Shown here piece by piece: positions 23,909 to 31,767 of a DNA stretch of 31,767 nt. The DNA comes from UBA4660 sp034408895 (lineage in GTDB: Bacteria; Bacteroidota; Bacteroidia; Flavobacteriales_D; Sanyastnellaceae), in contig JAWXCI010000077.1 of the NCBI GenBank assembly GCA_034408895.1, positions 1 to 31,767 of the forward strand, read 5' to 3'. Under the pieces are notes generated by a model that did no database searches, had not been told where the DNA came from, and saw only the letters and a list, made by a program, of their open reading frames with translations. The translations under genes were made by a program, and so were the position numbers. Within the stretch, counting starts at the first letter, position 1. Each line of letters starts with the position of its first letter.

Positions 23909-26092
23909 TCAGGTTTTAATCACCCACACCACATCCTTCCGCCACAGCCGCCACCATTCTTCCACCACAATTTCTTCTTCCTTTTTGTGAAGCAATTCAG
24001 CGAAGTGTTTTATGGTTTGATTCAACAACAATGGAGTTGATGAATTGACTGCGAATTGTGCGGCATGTTCGTCAATGTATTGAGCAATCAGAGTTGGCAA
24101 AGGCAATTTCACAACTCCTTTCGGGCTGATGAATAGCACTTCCGTGTTGTGTCCGTTTTGAGCAAGAAGTTTCACACTCATGTTGTGCCACATCAATCGG
24201 AAACCAGTCGAACTTGTGTTGTCTGCAATCCATCGCTTAATGTGTTTTGCAATCAACTTCGATGGAAATGCGGGATGAGGAATCATAAAGCCGAAAAACT
24301 TTTGCAGTGGCCAGTCCAATCCCTTTCCGTGCATGTAGTTGTACAATGCCTTTTTCAAACCATCGGAAAATTTTTCGTGTTCTGCACCTGTGGGGTCATC
24401 GTGAAATAAATCGTTGTTTGCAAAACCTGCGAACTCAGGCCCGGTGCGTACCACATTGTATTTCTCAGGATTGATTCCAACCGGACTGTGCACCGTCATG
24501 GCAAACTGGTGCCAGAAAGCGGATTGCAATAAATTGTTCTGGAAAAGTTGTCGAACCACTTCCAATGAGTCAATCGTTTCTTGTTCTGTTTCTGTGGGGA
24601 AGCCATACATCAGGTATGCATGAACCAAAATTCCAGCGTCACGAAATCCTTTGCACACACGTGAGACTTGTTCAATCGTTATTCCCTTTTCCATTTGCGC
24701 AAGCAAACGGTCGCTCGCTACTTCAAGTCCTCCCGTCACTGCAATGCAACCGGAAGCCGCAAGCAGTTTGCACAAATCTTCGGTAAAGGTTTTTTCGAAA
24801 CGAATATTCGTCCACCATGTCACTTGTAGTTTGCGAGAGAGAATTTCCAATGCCAAATCGCGCATGGCAAGTGGTGGCGCAGCCTCATCCACAAAGTGAA
24901 AACCTGTTTCACCTGTTTCCAAAATCAGTTGTTCCATTTTGTCCACCATCAACTTCGCAGGTGTCTCTTCAAACCTGCTGATGTAGTCGAGCGACACATC
25001 GCAGAACGAACATTTTTTCCAATAGCAACCATGTGCAATGGTCATCTTGTTCCAGCGGCCATCGTTCCACAACCGGTGCATGGGATTGGGCATGTCGAAC
25101 ATGTTGAGATATTCCTTCAAGCGCAGGCCTTCATAAGAAGGAGCAGGAAGTTGTGGCTGCGTAAAATCCCTTTCCAGTTCGGTATTGATGAATTTTACTT
25201 TGCCATCCTGCCTCACAAAAGTTCGCTTAAGTTCAGGAAAATTTTCTTCATCTTGCAAATGTTTGTGTAATGAAAGCAACGCACGTTCACCATCATCGAG
25301 CGTGATGTAATCCACATAATCAAATACGGCAGGGTCACTCAACTCGCGCAATTCGGTGTTGGCATATCCACCACCCAAAACAATTTTCGTTTCGGGAAAA
25401 TTCTTCTTCACCCATTGCCCAACTTTTAAAGCACCGTAAAGATTTCCAGGAAAGGGAACAGAAAAACCAACGAGTAGGGGAGGAGTGTTTTCAAAATATC
25501 GCGCTGCAACTTTGAGCAGAATTTTATCCAGGTAACTCGTTTCGCCTTCGAGTTCTTTTTGAATGGGAGAGAAAGAAACCGCGGTACGGGCAATTCGTTC
25601 AGCGTATTTAGAAAAACCAAAATGCGGTCCCACGGTAGCTTGTATCAAATCAGAAATATCTTCGAGGTACATGGTACACAAGTAACGCGCTTTGTCCTGC
25701 ACACCATTGCTGCCAAAAAACAACTCGAGGTCGTCCAGCGCATTGAAACGATTTCCTTCGGGTAGAAATTCGCGCGAGGCTATACGATACCCCAACGTGT
25801 AGTTTTTGTTTTGCAGAAATGCAATGACGGAATCAATGGTTGATTCGTACGCATTTCTGTTTGATAATACATTGGAAAGTGCATTTGAATTTTTGAAATT
25901 TCCACTCTTAATTTCATCAAACAATTCTTTCAATCCCTGTTTCGAAAAAACTTCAAGCACAAGGTCGAGTCCCAAATCACCTTGCTGCACATCAACGTTT
26001 TGTTGCTTTAGAAAACCTGTGAGGTATGCCGTAGCCGGGTAAGGAGTGTTGAGTTGGGTAAGGGGTGGTATGAGCAGGAGGACTTTTGCCAA
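23909..26092 (-). CDS. B12-binding-domain radical SAM protein
   Basis: A 727-residue protein. The N-terminus KVLLLIPPLTQLNTPYPATA and the stretch LLVGFSVPFPGNLYGALKVG ... KIVLGGGYAN form a cobalamin-binding-like Rossmann domain without the DxHxxG motif. The radical SAM core starts at IAHGCYWKKCSFCD: three Cys (356, 361, 364) in CX4CX2C spacing for the 4Fe-4S cluster. VTGGLEVASDRLLAQMEKGI and VHAYLMYGFPTETEQE are later core strands, and a 250-residue C-terminal extension follows. The substrate is unknown; relatives include methyltransferases and cyclases. The frame has no ATG at its 5' end. I choose TTG at 26092, giving MAKVLLLIPPL; a second TTG at 26119 would add nine residues. It converges on the serine hydrolase pseudogene with a 6-base gap. 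Confidence 0.88.
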   Translation of the reverse strand: MAKVLLLIPPLTQLNTPYPATAYLTGFLKQQNVDVQQGDLGLDLVLEVFSKQGLKELFDEIKSGNFKNSNALSNVLSNRNAYESTIDSVIAFLQNKNYTLGYRIASREFLPEGNRFNALDDLELFFGSNGVQDKARYLCTMYLEDISDLIQATVGPHFGFSKYAERIARTAVSFSPIQKELEGETSYLDKILLKVAARYFENTPPLLVGFSVPFPGNLYGALKVGQWVKKNFPETKIVLGGGYANTELRELSDPAVFDYVDYITLDDGERALLSLHKHLQDEENFPELKRTFVRQDGKVKFINTELERDFTQPQLPAPSYEGLRLKEYLNMFDMPNPMHRLWNDGRWNKMTIAHGCYWKKCSFCDVSLDYISRFEETPAKLMVDKMEQLILETGETGFHFVDEAAPPLAMRDLALEILSRKLQVTWWTNIRFEKTFTEDLCKLLAASGCIAVTGGLEVASDRLLAQMEKGITIEQVSRVCKGFRDAGILVHAYLMYGFPTETEQETIDSLEVVRQLFQNNLLQSAFWHQFAMTVHSPVGINPEKYNVVRTGPEFAGFANNDLFHDDPTGAEHEKFSDGLKKALYNYMHGKGLDWPLQKFFGFMIPHPAFPSKLIAKHIKRWIADNTSSTGFRLMWHNMSVKLLAQNGHNTEVLFISPKGVVKLPLPTLIAQYIDEHAAQFAVNSSTPLLLNQTIKHFAELLHKKEEEIVVEEWWRLWRKDVVWVIKT

Positions 26093-26119
26093 GGGCGAAA
26101 CTGATTTCCGTTTCCGCAA

Positions 26120-26442
26120 AGAACGGTGAGTAGCCTGAAATTGAAATACGGATGTTCAGGAACAATTCTTTTGTTCGTCAGTCTCAGGGCGTGTTTAGGA
26201 ATGCAGTTTTTGAGTTTGCTAAAGGAAGAAAGACTGCTGTTAGCTCTCAGACAAAGGCTGCCTTCACAAAGTACATATCCATCTCCCCTTTGTTTTTCGC
26301 CTGGATTTTTCAGATGAGCGAATCAAAACGCAGATTGCTCAAAGTTTCAATCGCTGGAAACTGGCAAACGAGAAGTTTGAATCAGGCATATCATTATGTG
26401 TGGTAAAACAAATGAGAATCAATCTCCATTGTTAGTTCCCGG
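26120..26442. other. intergenic stretch, no intact gene
   Basis: A + frame at 26152-26406 reads through 84 codons (FAKGRKTAVSSQTKAAFTKY and then AGNWQTRSLNQAYHYVW), and another + frame from about 26243 gives RIKTQIAQSFNRWKLANEKF. Each looks partly protein-like, but neither has a coherent start or a recognisable domain, and they overlap. This may be a degenerate insert or a dispersed intergenic repeat. No terminator is evident. Confidence 0.25.
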
Positions 26443-27747
26443 TCAATAACATGTGTCCCCGAAATCAGATGTGAATATGAGAAGATCACCCACGTTCACC
26501 ACCCCGTTGCCATCCAGGTCACTTTCGCAAGTGTAGAGGCACAGGCCACTGCCGCAATTTGCATTGGGATTATAGTTGGCCGCTGTAGAGTTTAGACAGC
26601 CTTCTATCAATGTTCCTACCTGTATGGGTGTATTGGAATTGGGGCCACCAATAATGTCGTTGCCTGTTGAATCTGTGTAGTGCCATGTAAGTGGATTAAA
26701 CATGTCAGGAGCGCTAACGGACAATGTATAGCACCCGTCCGGAAGACACAGTTTCTGAATACCTATCGAGTGGTTACTCAGTAGTGAACCTCGTGCCACT
26801 TCTTCGTTGTGCCAGTTGGTGAGAACAAACTCAGCCCCGTCCCATCCTTGGCCATAGAATGATTGGAGCATCTGTATAGTAGCACAGTTTTGAAAACAGC
26901 AATACCCCTCCTGCCATTGAACGTAAGGCGAGTAGTCGCATGCCAATGGGTGCGCACAACCTTTGGTGCACTCGCCATCGGTAGAGAAATAGTATTGTAC
27001 TCCATAGATAGGCTGTTCCATCACAGACACAAAACCTTCGCCTACAGTAGTTGCATAATACAACTCCCACGAGCCGTTGCCTCCACCACCATTGCCCACC
27101 GCTATAGTGTAACAACCATCGTGGGGCAGGCATCCGCTCCATGATGAGTAATAACCGGAAGGCATCGTCAAATCTGCCACAAGTACATCCAAGTTATCAT
27201 AGATGCGCAAGTGGGTACCTCCCCAGCCATCTCCTTCCGCATCGGCCATTTGTATGAAAATACAATCCTCGTAACAACAAGCGGAAGCATCGCTGCAATT
27301 TGCGTTACTGTTGTAGTTGCACGCACCAACATCCAGGCAGCCATCCACCAGAAAACCAAAACCTACAGATGTGTTTGTGGGTGCGCCACCATCGGCATAG
27401 AGAAAAATTCCCTGTGAGATTTGCCATGAAACTTCGGACGAAAAACTGCCGCCCGTTACTGCTATGGTATAGCACCCGTCAAAGAGGCAAATGGTTTGGG
27501 TGCTCACACTTCCATTGGCAAGGGTGCCGGTGAACACTGCACTATTCCATGCATTGGATATTGTAATGATGGCCCCATTCCATCCATCGCCAAAGGAGTC
27601 GTACATGGTTAATGTGTAGTTATTGCAAGGCAGCACGTTCGCATCGCTGGCCCCGTGGTCTGGCGCTTTTACTTCAATAGTAGCCATAGAAGCAAACGCA
27701 GAACACGAGCATACCAGGAGGGTAAATAATGAGTAAATAGTTTTCAT
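26443..27747 (-). CDS. secreted Cys-rich repeat protein with dockerin-like C-terminal tail
   Basis: A 434-residue exported protein. The signal peptide ends about residue 20 (SAFAS). Three modules of about 120 residues follow (41-160, 162-285, 288-405). Each starts with a beta strand and a D-G-W-N/G/D-G turn (DSFGDGWNGA, DAEGDGWGGT, GQGWDGAE), passes through D-G-C-Y-T-I/L-x-V, and ends with the Cys-rich G-C-x-x-x-x-A-C-N-Y motif (GCLDVGACNYNSNANCSD, GCAHPLACDY, GCLNSTAANYNPNANCGS), which is common in secreted proteins of marine Bacteroidota. The last 28 residues, SDLDGNGVVNVGDLLIFTSD and FG, form an EF-hand-like dockerin half. No T9SS tail is present. The next secreted gene ends in the same kind of tail. 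Function unknown; surface or extracellular matrix is plausible. Confidence 0.85.
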   Translation of the reverse strand: MKTIYSLFTLLVCSCSAFASMATIEVKAPDHGASDANVLPCNNYTLTMYDSFGDGWNGAIITISNAWNSAVFTGTLANGSVSTQTICLFDGCYTIAVTGGSFSSEVSWQISQGIFLYADGGAPTNTSVGFGFLVDGCLDVGACNYNSNANCSDASACCYEDCIFIQMADAEGDGWGGTHLRIYDNLDVLVADLTMPSGYYSSWSGCLPHDGCYTIAVGNGGGGNGSWELYYATTVGEGFVSVMEQPIYGVQYYFSTDGECTKGCAHPLACDYSPYVQWQEGYCCFQNCATIQMLQSFYGQGWDGAEFVLTNWHNEEVARGSLLSNHSIGIQKLCLPDGCYTLSVSAPDMFNPLTWHYTDSTGNDIIGGPNSNTPIQVGTLIEGCLNSTAANYNPNANCGSGLCLYTCESDLDGNGVVNVGDLLIFTSDFGDTCY

Positions 27748-27765
27748 GGGATAAAAATGTTCAGG

Positions 27766-28157
27766 TTAAAAGGAAGGTGATAAAAGTAGTACAAGGCTTT
27801 CAGGTATGCACTTCAGGTCAATATCCATACTGATGTTGTTATAGTGGATTGCTGAATCAAACTCACTGGTCATATATTTTGAAATGGCAACCTGGTTTGC
27901 CGCTGAACTAATACCGGAAGGCCACCTCAGTTTTTTTGACAGCGAATACGCCTGGTGTGCAAGCCGTACAGATTCATCCGCATTTTCATAGACCAGCTCA
28001 GCACAGATGTCGCACATGCTCATTACACGGTCGGAATCATTCCTGCCAATTTCAACTCTGTTTGCAGCGAATCAATAAGTGGATTGCCGGAAGATTGTGC
28101 GATGAACTCATCATCACAAAACGAAAGCATGAGCAGTAAGATAATTTTATGGTTCAT
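27766..28157 (-). pseudogene. remnant of a TPR-containing sensor or regulator gene, frameshifted and truncated
   Basis: The ATG at 28157 opens a signal-peptide-like start (MNHKIILLLMLSF) followed by SSGNPLIDSLQTELKLAG, then runs out of frame to TAA at 28025-28023. One base (a G of the run at 28042-28043) is missing: the other frame continues NDSDRVMSMCDICAELVYEN and ADESVRLAHQAYSLSKKLRW, a typical first TPR unit of Bacteroidota periplasmic TPR sensor kinases and regulators, up to EFDSAIHYNNISMDID. The similarity then ends and the frame stops at 27766, so the rest of the gene, normally several hundred codons, is gone. Promoter and terminator are not evident. The call as a remnant is firm; the parent family (histidine kinase, LuxR-type or other) is open. 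Confidence 0.75.
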
Positions 28158-28180
28158 AACTTTCAAATAATTTCAAAAAG

Positions 28181-28232
28181 AAAACCGCCCTCGGTGCAGA
28201 GCGTAGTCTGCATGGCGGGGGCGGTTTTTTTA
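28181..28232 (-). terminator. two-part hairpin terminator of the LamG/propeller gene
   Basis: Outer stem AAAACCGCC (28181-28189) with GGCGGTTTT (28220-28228), inner stem TGCAGA (28195-28200) with TCTGCA (28207-28212). On the minus strand it begins about 30 bases after the stop at 28263 and is followed by TTTTCTTTTTGAAA; the + side also has a T run, so it can work in both directions. Confidence 0.85.
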
Positions 28233-28262
28233 TTTGTCAGTTAAGCCAATTGAGTTTTGTTG

Positions 28263-31200
28263 TCAACCACCCATGAGAGATATGAAAATCAGAAGATCGT
28301 TTGTATTTACCGTGCCATTTCCATCCAGATCAAATGATCCGCAGCTTGAAGAACATCCAAATGTTGACACGAAAAGAAGAAGGTCGGGTGTATTCACAAC
28401 TCCGTTGCCATCAAAATCTCCGGGTATTGCTAGTTGTTCCAGCAAGTCAATTGTTCCATTGCAGTTGTTATCAATTCCCTCATCAGTACCCGGTGCATTT
28501 GGATAAACATCACTGCGGGAGTCATCACAATCCAGGTTATTTAGTGAAAACAAAGTTGAAATACCGGTGCAAGATTGAACTGAATTGTTGGGATTGCCGT
28601 ACCCATCCAAATCGAAATCGGCATAGTAAGTAGTTGAGGTATTGTAGATTTTACTTTGGACAAATGTTGTTGAGTTACCTACTGTAATTCCGTTGAGTTC
28701 GCTTCCAGTATTAGCTGAATTCAATGCCGTGATTCCGGCACCGGTTCCTAGTTCGTTGAATTTCCAATAAGCGAGTAATCCGTTTTCGTTTCCGAATAAT
28801 TCGTGCGTCATGAATCTGTTCAATTCAAATTCAGAGCGAGCGTAATTCCATAAACGAACTTCATCAATGCTTCCGTTAAACTCCGGATTGCCCGAAGCGA
28901 CACCTGTACAAGTGGGTTCATTGCCAATGAGCAAATTGTTGTCGTTGCACAAGTAGGTAATGGGAACGTTTGAAAGTGCATCATCCATATCACTTTCAAC
29001 CCCATCCACATACAAGCGCGTATATCGCCCATCGAAGGTGATGGCAATGTGGTGCCAGCCACTGGCCACGGGTGTTGTGTGTTGAAGTATTGCATACGCA
29101 CCTCCCCGGTGCAGATAGGTTTCGAGTCCGGTTTCGTTGGTGTAAATGCTATAGCCTCCGGTTTGTGTTTTTGAAAGTATGGCTTTGTCAATGCCACTCC
29201 AGTCATAACGAAAAGCCCACACTTCAACTGTGATGGCTTCTGTGGGGGCTAGCAATGTGCTGCCACCGCAATTGACATAATCTGTGGTTCCGTTCAATTG
29301 AAGCGCATTTCCGAAATCGTGTTCATCAGTTTGGCCATCGCAATCATCGTCAATAGAGTTGCAGACTTCAGGAGCGAATGGATTTATTCCAGCAACCGCA
29401 TCATTGCAGTCGCCTGCACATTCGGCTACTCCATCCGAGTCAATGTCCACAAATCCTTCATCAATTTGTCCGTTGCAATTGTCATCAACGCCATTGCAAA
29501 GTTCCGGTGCACCTTCATTGAAGTACACATCGGCAAGAAAGTTAGGAGTGCCTACCACACTTGCGCCCGGTGCTACTGCCTGATTGGTTACAATTACAAA
29601 ATTACCCACCTGAACAGGAAACATCGTGAAATATGAAATCAGTCCAGGTGTGTTGCCATCAATTGGATGATTTTTATTGCTTGTGATTTCTATTGCATTT
29701 CGAGCATAACTCCACAGGCGCACTTCATCAATTTTTCCATTGAACTTGTTATTGGTTGCAACTCCACCACATGTTGGTTCAGCTCCGATCAAAAAATTAT
29801 TACCCGCACAACTGTATGCGATTGGAAAAATGGCAGAGGCATCATTGGTATCGCTTAATATGCCGTCAACATAAAGTTTTGTGAAGCGGCCATCGTATGT
29901 GAGCGCGAAATGGTGCCAACCTGTAGCCAATGTTCCCGAAGTGACTGAGCCATAGGCACCGTTTCTGAAAACATGGCCGGCCACACCTGTGCCACTTGTT
30001 TCTATCGCGTATCCTCCGTTTTGAGTTTTTGATACAATGGATTTGTCTGATCCGGTCCACACACTTCGGTACGCCCAACATTCCACCGTTAGTTGATTTG
30101 TTGGAGCAAGCATTAAGTCGCCACCGCAGTTGAGGTATTCATCCACACCGTTGAGTTCAAGTATGTAATCGAAATCGTATTCATCTGTTGAACCATCGCA
30201 ATCGTCATCCAGGTTGTTGCAGATTTCGAGCGCAGCAGGGTTGATGGAAGGATTCGAGTCGTTGCAGTCACCGGCAATCAAAACGCCTTGTTCTAAAACT
30301 GTATTGGTTACAGAATTATTTGGGTCTCCAAAGCCATCGCCATCATCATCAAGATAGGCGTTGAAGGGGATTACGGAATTGAGTTTAACGATCCACCAGT
30401 CCCATGAAAAAAATCCATTTCCAATTGGGTATTCTTCTACGTCTGCCGTGTAGCCAGAATTGGTTGTACTGCCAATGATGTAGCCTCCATCAGCGGTTTG
30501 ATGTATTTCGATTGGTTGGTCTGCATTGAAACCACCAATAGTGTTTTGCCATTCTTCATTCCCCATCGAATCAAGTTTTATGATCCAGAAATCGTCCATC
30601 CCGCCAGCAGCATTGATTGCTGCTTCATCCTTGTCTATGCCGGCATCTGAATTGGAATAGCCGCTCAAAATGAAACCTCCATCATTTGTAATGTCAAGAC
30701 ATGTTGCAGTATCCCACAGATTTCCCACGATGCTTTTGCTCCATGATTCTGTGCCTTGTTCGTTTAGTTTAATGACTTCATAGTTTTCATGATTTGGAAG
30801 GCCTCCTAACCCGTAGAATGAACCTCCTACAATAAAACCGCCATCGCTTGTTTGAAGAACGGATGCCACAATGTCTTGGGCAGTTGTTCCATTACCGTAT
30901 TGCCAAATTGGTTGAAAACCAATATCGAGTTTGATGATCCAGAAGTCAGTTCCTCCTATCAGGTTTGTGGTTTTTATTCCATTGACACCTGAATAGGAAC
31001 TTCCGCCAAGGATGTAACCACCATCAAGTGTACTGTCAATAGAATACAGATTATCATTTGAGGTACCACCATAAGATTGATCTAAAATTTTTGTACCGTT
31101 ATTGTCTATTCGAATGATCCAATAATCGAAGAAGTTTACTGCTTGTGCAGCAGACAATTTGTTTCCGGTGGCACCACTCATTGAGCTGCCACCAACAATA

Positions 31201-31706
31201 AAGGCACCGCTAGATTCTTCAAAAGCATCTGCAAACGAATCGTCTTGTGTGCCTCCAAAAGTATTTTCCCAAATCAGTTGACCTTGACTATCCAGCTTGA
31301 TAAGCCAAATGTCTTCGCCTCCCCAAAAATCTTGTTTGACAGCAGATGCCGGAGAATTGCTGGTACCGCCAACCAGAAAACTTCCATCGGAAGTTTCAAA
31401 TACTTCTTCACCAAAATCATCGCCTGACCCACCGTATCGGACTGACCATTGCACATTGAGGATTGATGAAAGTTTTACTACCCAGTAATCATATCCACCG
31501 AACGCGGTTGTTTCTTCAAGGTCATAATCTTCGGACTCTGTGCTTCCTGCTACTATGTATCCACCGTCAGCGGTTTGCCGGATGCTGGAGATTTTATCGC
31601 TTTCGCTGCCACCTATTCTGGTCTGGTCAATGATGGTGGGATCGTTCTGAGCGTATATGAAATATGAACTCAAATAGAAAAGCGAAATCAGGTAAGCTTT
31701 CATCAT
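28263..31706 (-). CDS. secreted propeller/LamG/MopE-type protein with dockerin-like tail
   Basis: A 1147-residue exported protein. The signal peptide ends about residue 19 (FIYAQ). Residues 25-445 hold seven repeats of about 60 residues, each with T-x-D-G-G-Y/F-I-x-G-G-S and then D-Y/F-W-I/V-I/V-K-L (repeat starts near 45, 105, 164, 226, 286, 340 and 404): a probable seven-bladed beta-propeller. Then MopE-like metal-binding motif 1 (452-509; DGDGFGDPNN, GDCNDSNPSINP, CNNLDDDCDGSTDE), LamG/concanavalin-like domain 1 (514-700), MopE-like motif 2 (735-796), LamG domain 2 (799-985), MopE-like motif 3 (1026-1087) and a tail with two EF-hand-like dockerin loops (GDFDGNGVVNTPDLLLF, FDLDGNGTVNTNDLLIF). 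The two MopE-LamG blocks are clear internal duplicates. No T9SS domain. The start is the ATG at 31706 (31703 also possible). Ligand unknown; carbohydrate binding is plausible. Confidence 0.9.
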   Translation of the reverse strand: MMKAYLISLFYLSSYFIYAQNDPTIIDQTRIGGSESDKISSIRQTADGGYIVAGSTESEDYDLEETTAFGGYDYWVVKLSSILNVQWSVRYGGSGDDFGEEVFETSDGSFLVGGTSNSPASAVKQDFWGGEDIWLIKLDSQGQLIWENTFGGTQDDSFADAFEESSGAFIVGGSSMSGATGNKLSAAQAVNFFDYWIIRIDNNGTKILDQSYGGTSNDNLYSIDSTLDGGYILGGSSYSGVNGIKTTNLIGGTDFWIIKLDIGFQPIWQYGNGTTAQDIVASVLQTSDGGFIVGGSFYGLGGLPNHENYEVIKLNEQGTESWSKSIVGNLWDTATCLDITNDGGFILSGYSNSDAGIDKDEAAINAAGGMDDFWIIKLDSMGNEEWQNTIGGFNADQPIEIHQTADGGYIIGSTTNSGYTADVEEYPIGNGFFSWDWWIVKLNSVIPFNAYLDDDGDGFGDPNNSVTNTVLEQGVLIAGDCNDSNPSINPAALEICNNLDDDCDGSTDEYDFDYILELNGVDEYLNCGGDLMLAPTNQLTVECWAYRSVWTGSDKSIVSKTQNGGYAIETSGTGVAGHVFRNGAYGSVTSGTLATGWHHFALTYDGRFTKLYVDGILSDTNDASAIFPIAYSCAGNNFLIGAEPTCGGVATNNKFNGKIDEVRLWSYARNAIEITSNKNHPIDGNTPGLISYFTMFPVQVGNFVIVTNQAVAPGASVVGTPNFLADVYFNEGAPELCNGVDDNCNGQIDEGFVDIDSDGVAECAGDCNDAVAGINPFAPEVCNSIDDDCDGQTDEHDFGNALQLNGTTDYVNCGGSTLLAPTEAITVEVWAFRYDWSGIDKAILSKTQTGGYSIYTNETGLETYLHRGGAYAILQHTTPVASGWHHIAITFDGRYTRLYVDGVESDMDDALSNVPITYLCNDNNLLIGNEPTCTGVASGNPEFNGSIDEVRLWNYARSEFELNRFMTHELFGNENGLLAYWKFNELGTGAGITALNSANTGSELNGITVGNSTTFVQSKIYNTSTTYYADFDLDGYGNPNNSVQSCTGISTLFSLNNLDCDDSRSDVYPNAPGTDEGIDNNCNGTIDLLEQLAIPGDFDGNGVVNTPDLLLFVSTFGCSSSCGSFDLDGNGTVNTNDLLIFISLMGG

Positions 31707-31767
31707 GGTTGAAAAGGTTAATTGTTTGAAACAAAAGTTTCGAAATGTATGGAATCAAAGACATACA

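Noticed and set aside
26443..31706. Cellulosome-like cluster
   Set aside because: Only dockerin-like tails are present; no cohesin, scaffoldin or glycoside hydrolase is encoded in the window.
1..31767. CRISPR array, insertion sequence, prophage or defence island
   Set aside because: No regularly spaced direct repeats, transposase, integrase or known defence domains were seen on either strand.

Overview
The window looks like a chromosomal segment of a Bacteroidota bacterium, probably marine or freshwater Flavobacteriales-like (a Cryomorphaceae/Crocinitomicaceae type of genome is an inference). The evidence is C-terminal type IX secretion (T9SS) sorting domains of both kinds, an S46 dipeptidyl-peptidase, A-rich translation starts without Shine-Dalgarno boxes, and several exact copies of the Bacteroidota -7 promoter element TAnnTTTG close to start codons. 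No tRNA, rRNA, CRISPR array, insertion sequence or phage gene was found.

Layout. 1-4492: a cut-off minus-strand frame, an L-threonine aldolase, a membrane-anchored J-domain protein, an S46 peptidase with the residue expected for Asp/Glu-specific DPP11, and a 42-residue membrane peptide. 4493-10115: a 1099-residue CotH-kinase-like secreted protein with a T9SS type B tail, an EamA permease and, divergent from it, a cyanophycinase-like lipoprotein. 10188-13845: a remnant VOC gene, a coiled-coil lipoprotein, an inositol-monophosphatase-family enzyme, an NlpE-like lipoprotein and a DUF1761-like membrane protein broken by an in-frame TGA. 14305-16201: an operon of an ECF sigma factor, an atypical anti-sigma-like membrane protein and a CpxP/Spy-like periplasmic protein, probably an envelope stress circuit. 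16208-19342: a five-heme cytochrome c with a T9SS-like tail, a lipoprotein MsrA and a small two-helix membrane protein. 19544-22270: an FG-GAP/ASPIC protein with a T9SS type A tail. 22473-26092: a doubly broken serine hydrolase pseudogene and a B12-binding radical SAM protein with CX4CX2C cluster spacing. 26443-31706: two secreted modular proteins that end in a dockerin-like EF-hand tail instead of a T9SS domain, separated by the wreck of a TPR sensor gene.

The window is dominated by exported and surface proteins (T9SS types A and B, lipoproteins, a multiheme cytochrome, lectin and propeller modules) with their stress and repair functions (ECF operon, MsrA, NlpE-like). Two features stand out. 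One is the pair of neighbouring secreted proteins sharing the tail D-x-D-G-N-G-x-V-N-x-x-D-L-L, which could be an alternative sorting or anchoring signal. The other is the density of decaying genes: four clear cases (VOC, DUF1761, serine hydrolase, TPR) and up to three weak ones. Nothing here amounts to a demonstrably new multi-gene system. The best candidates are the dockerin-tailed pair, the exported multiheme cytochrome and the repeat-bearing anti-sigma-like protein.
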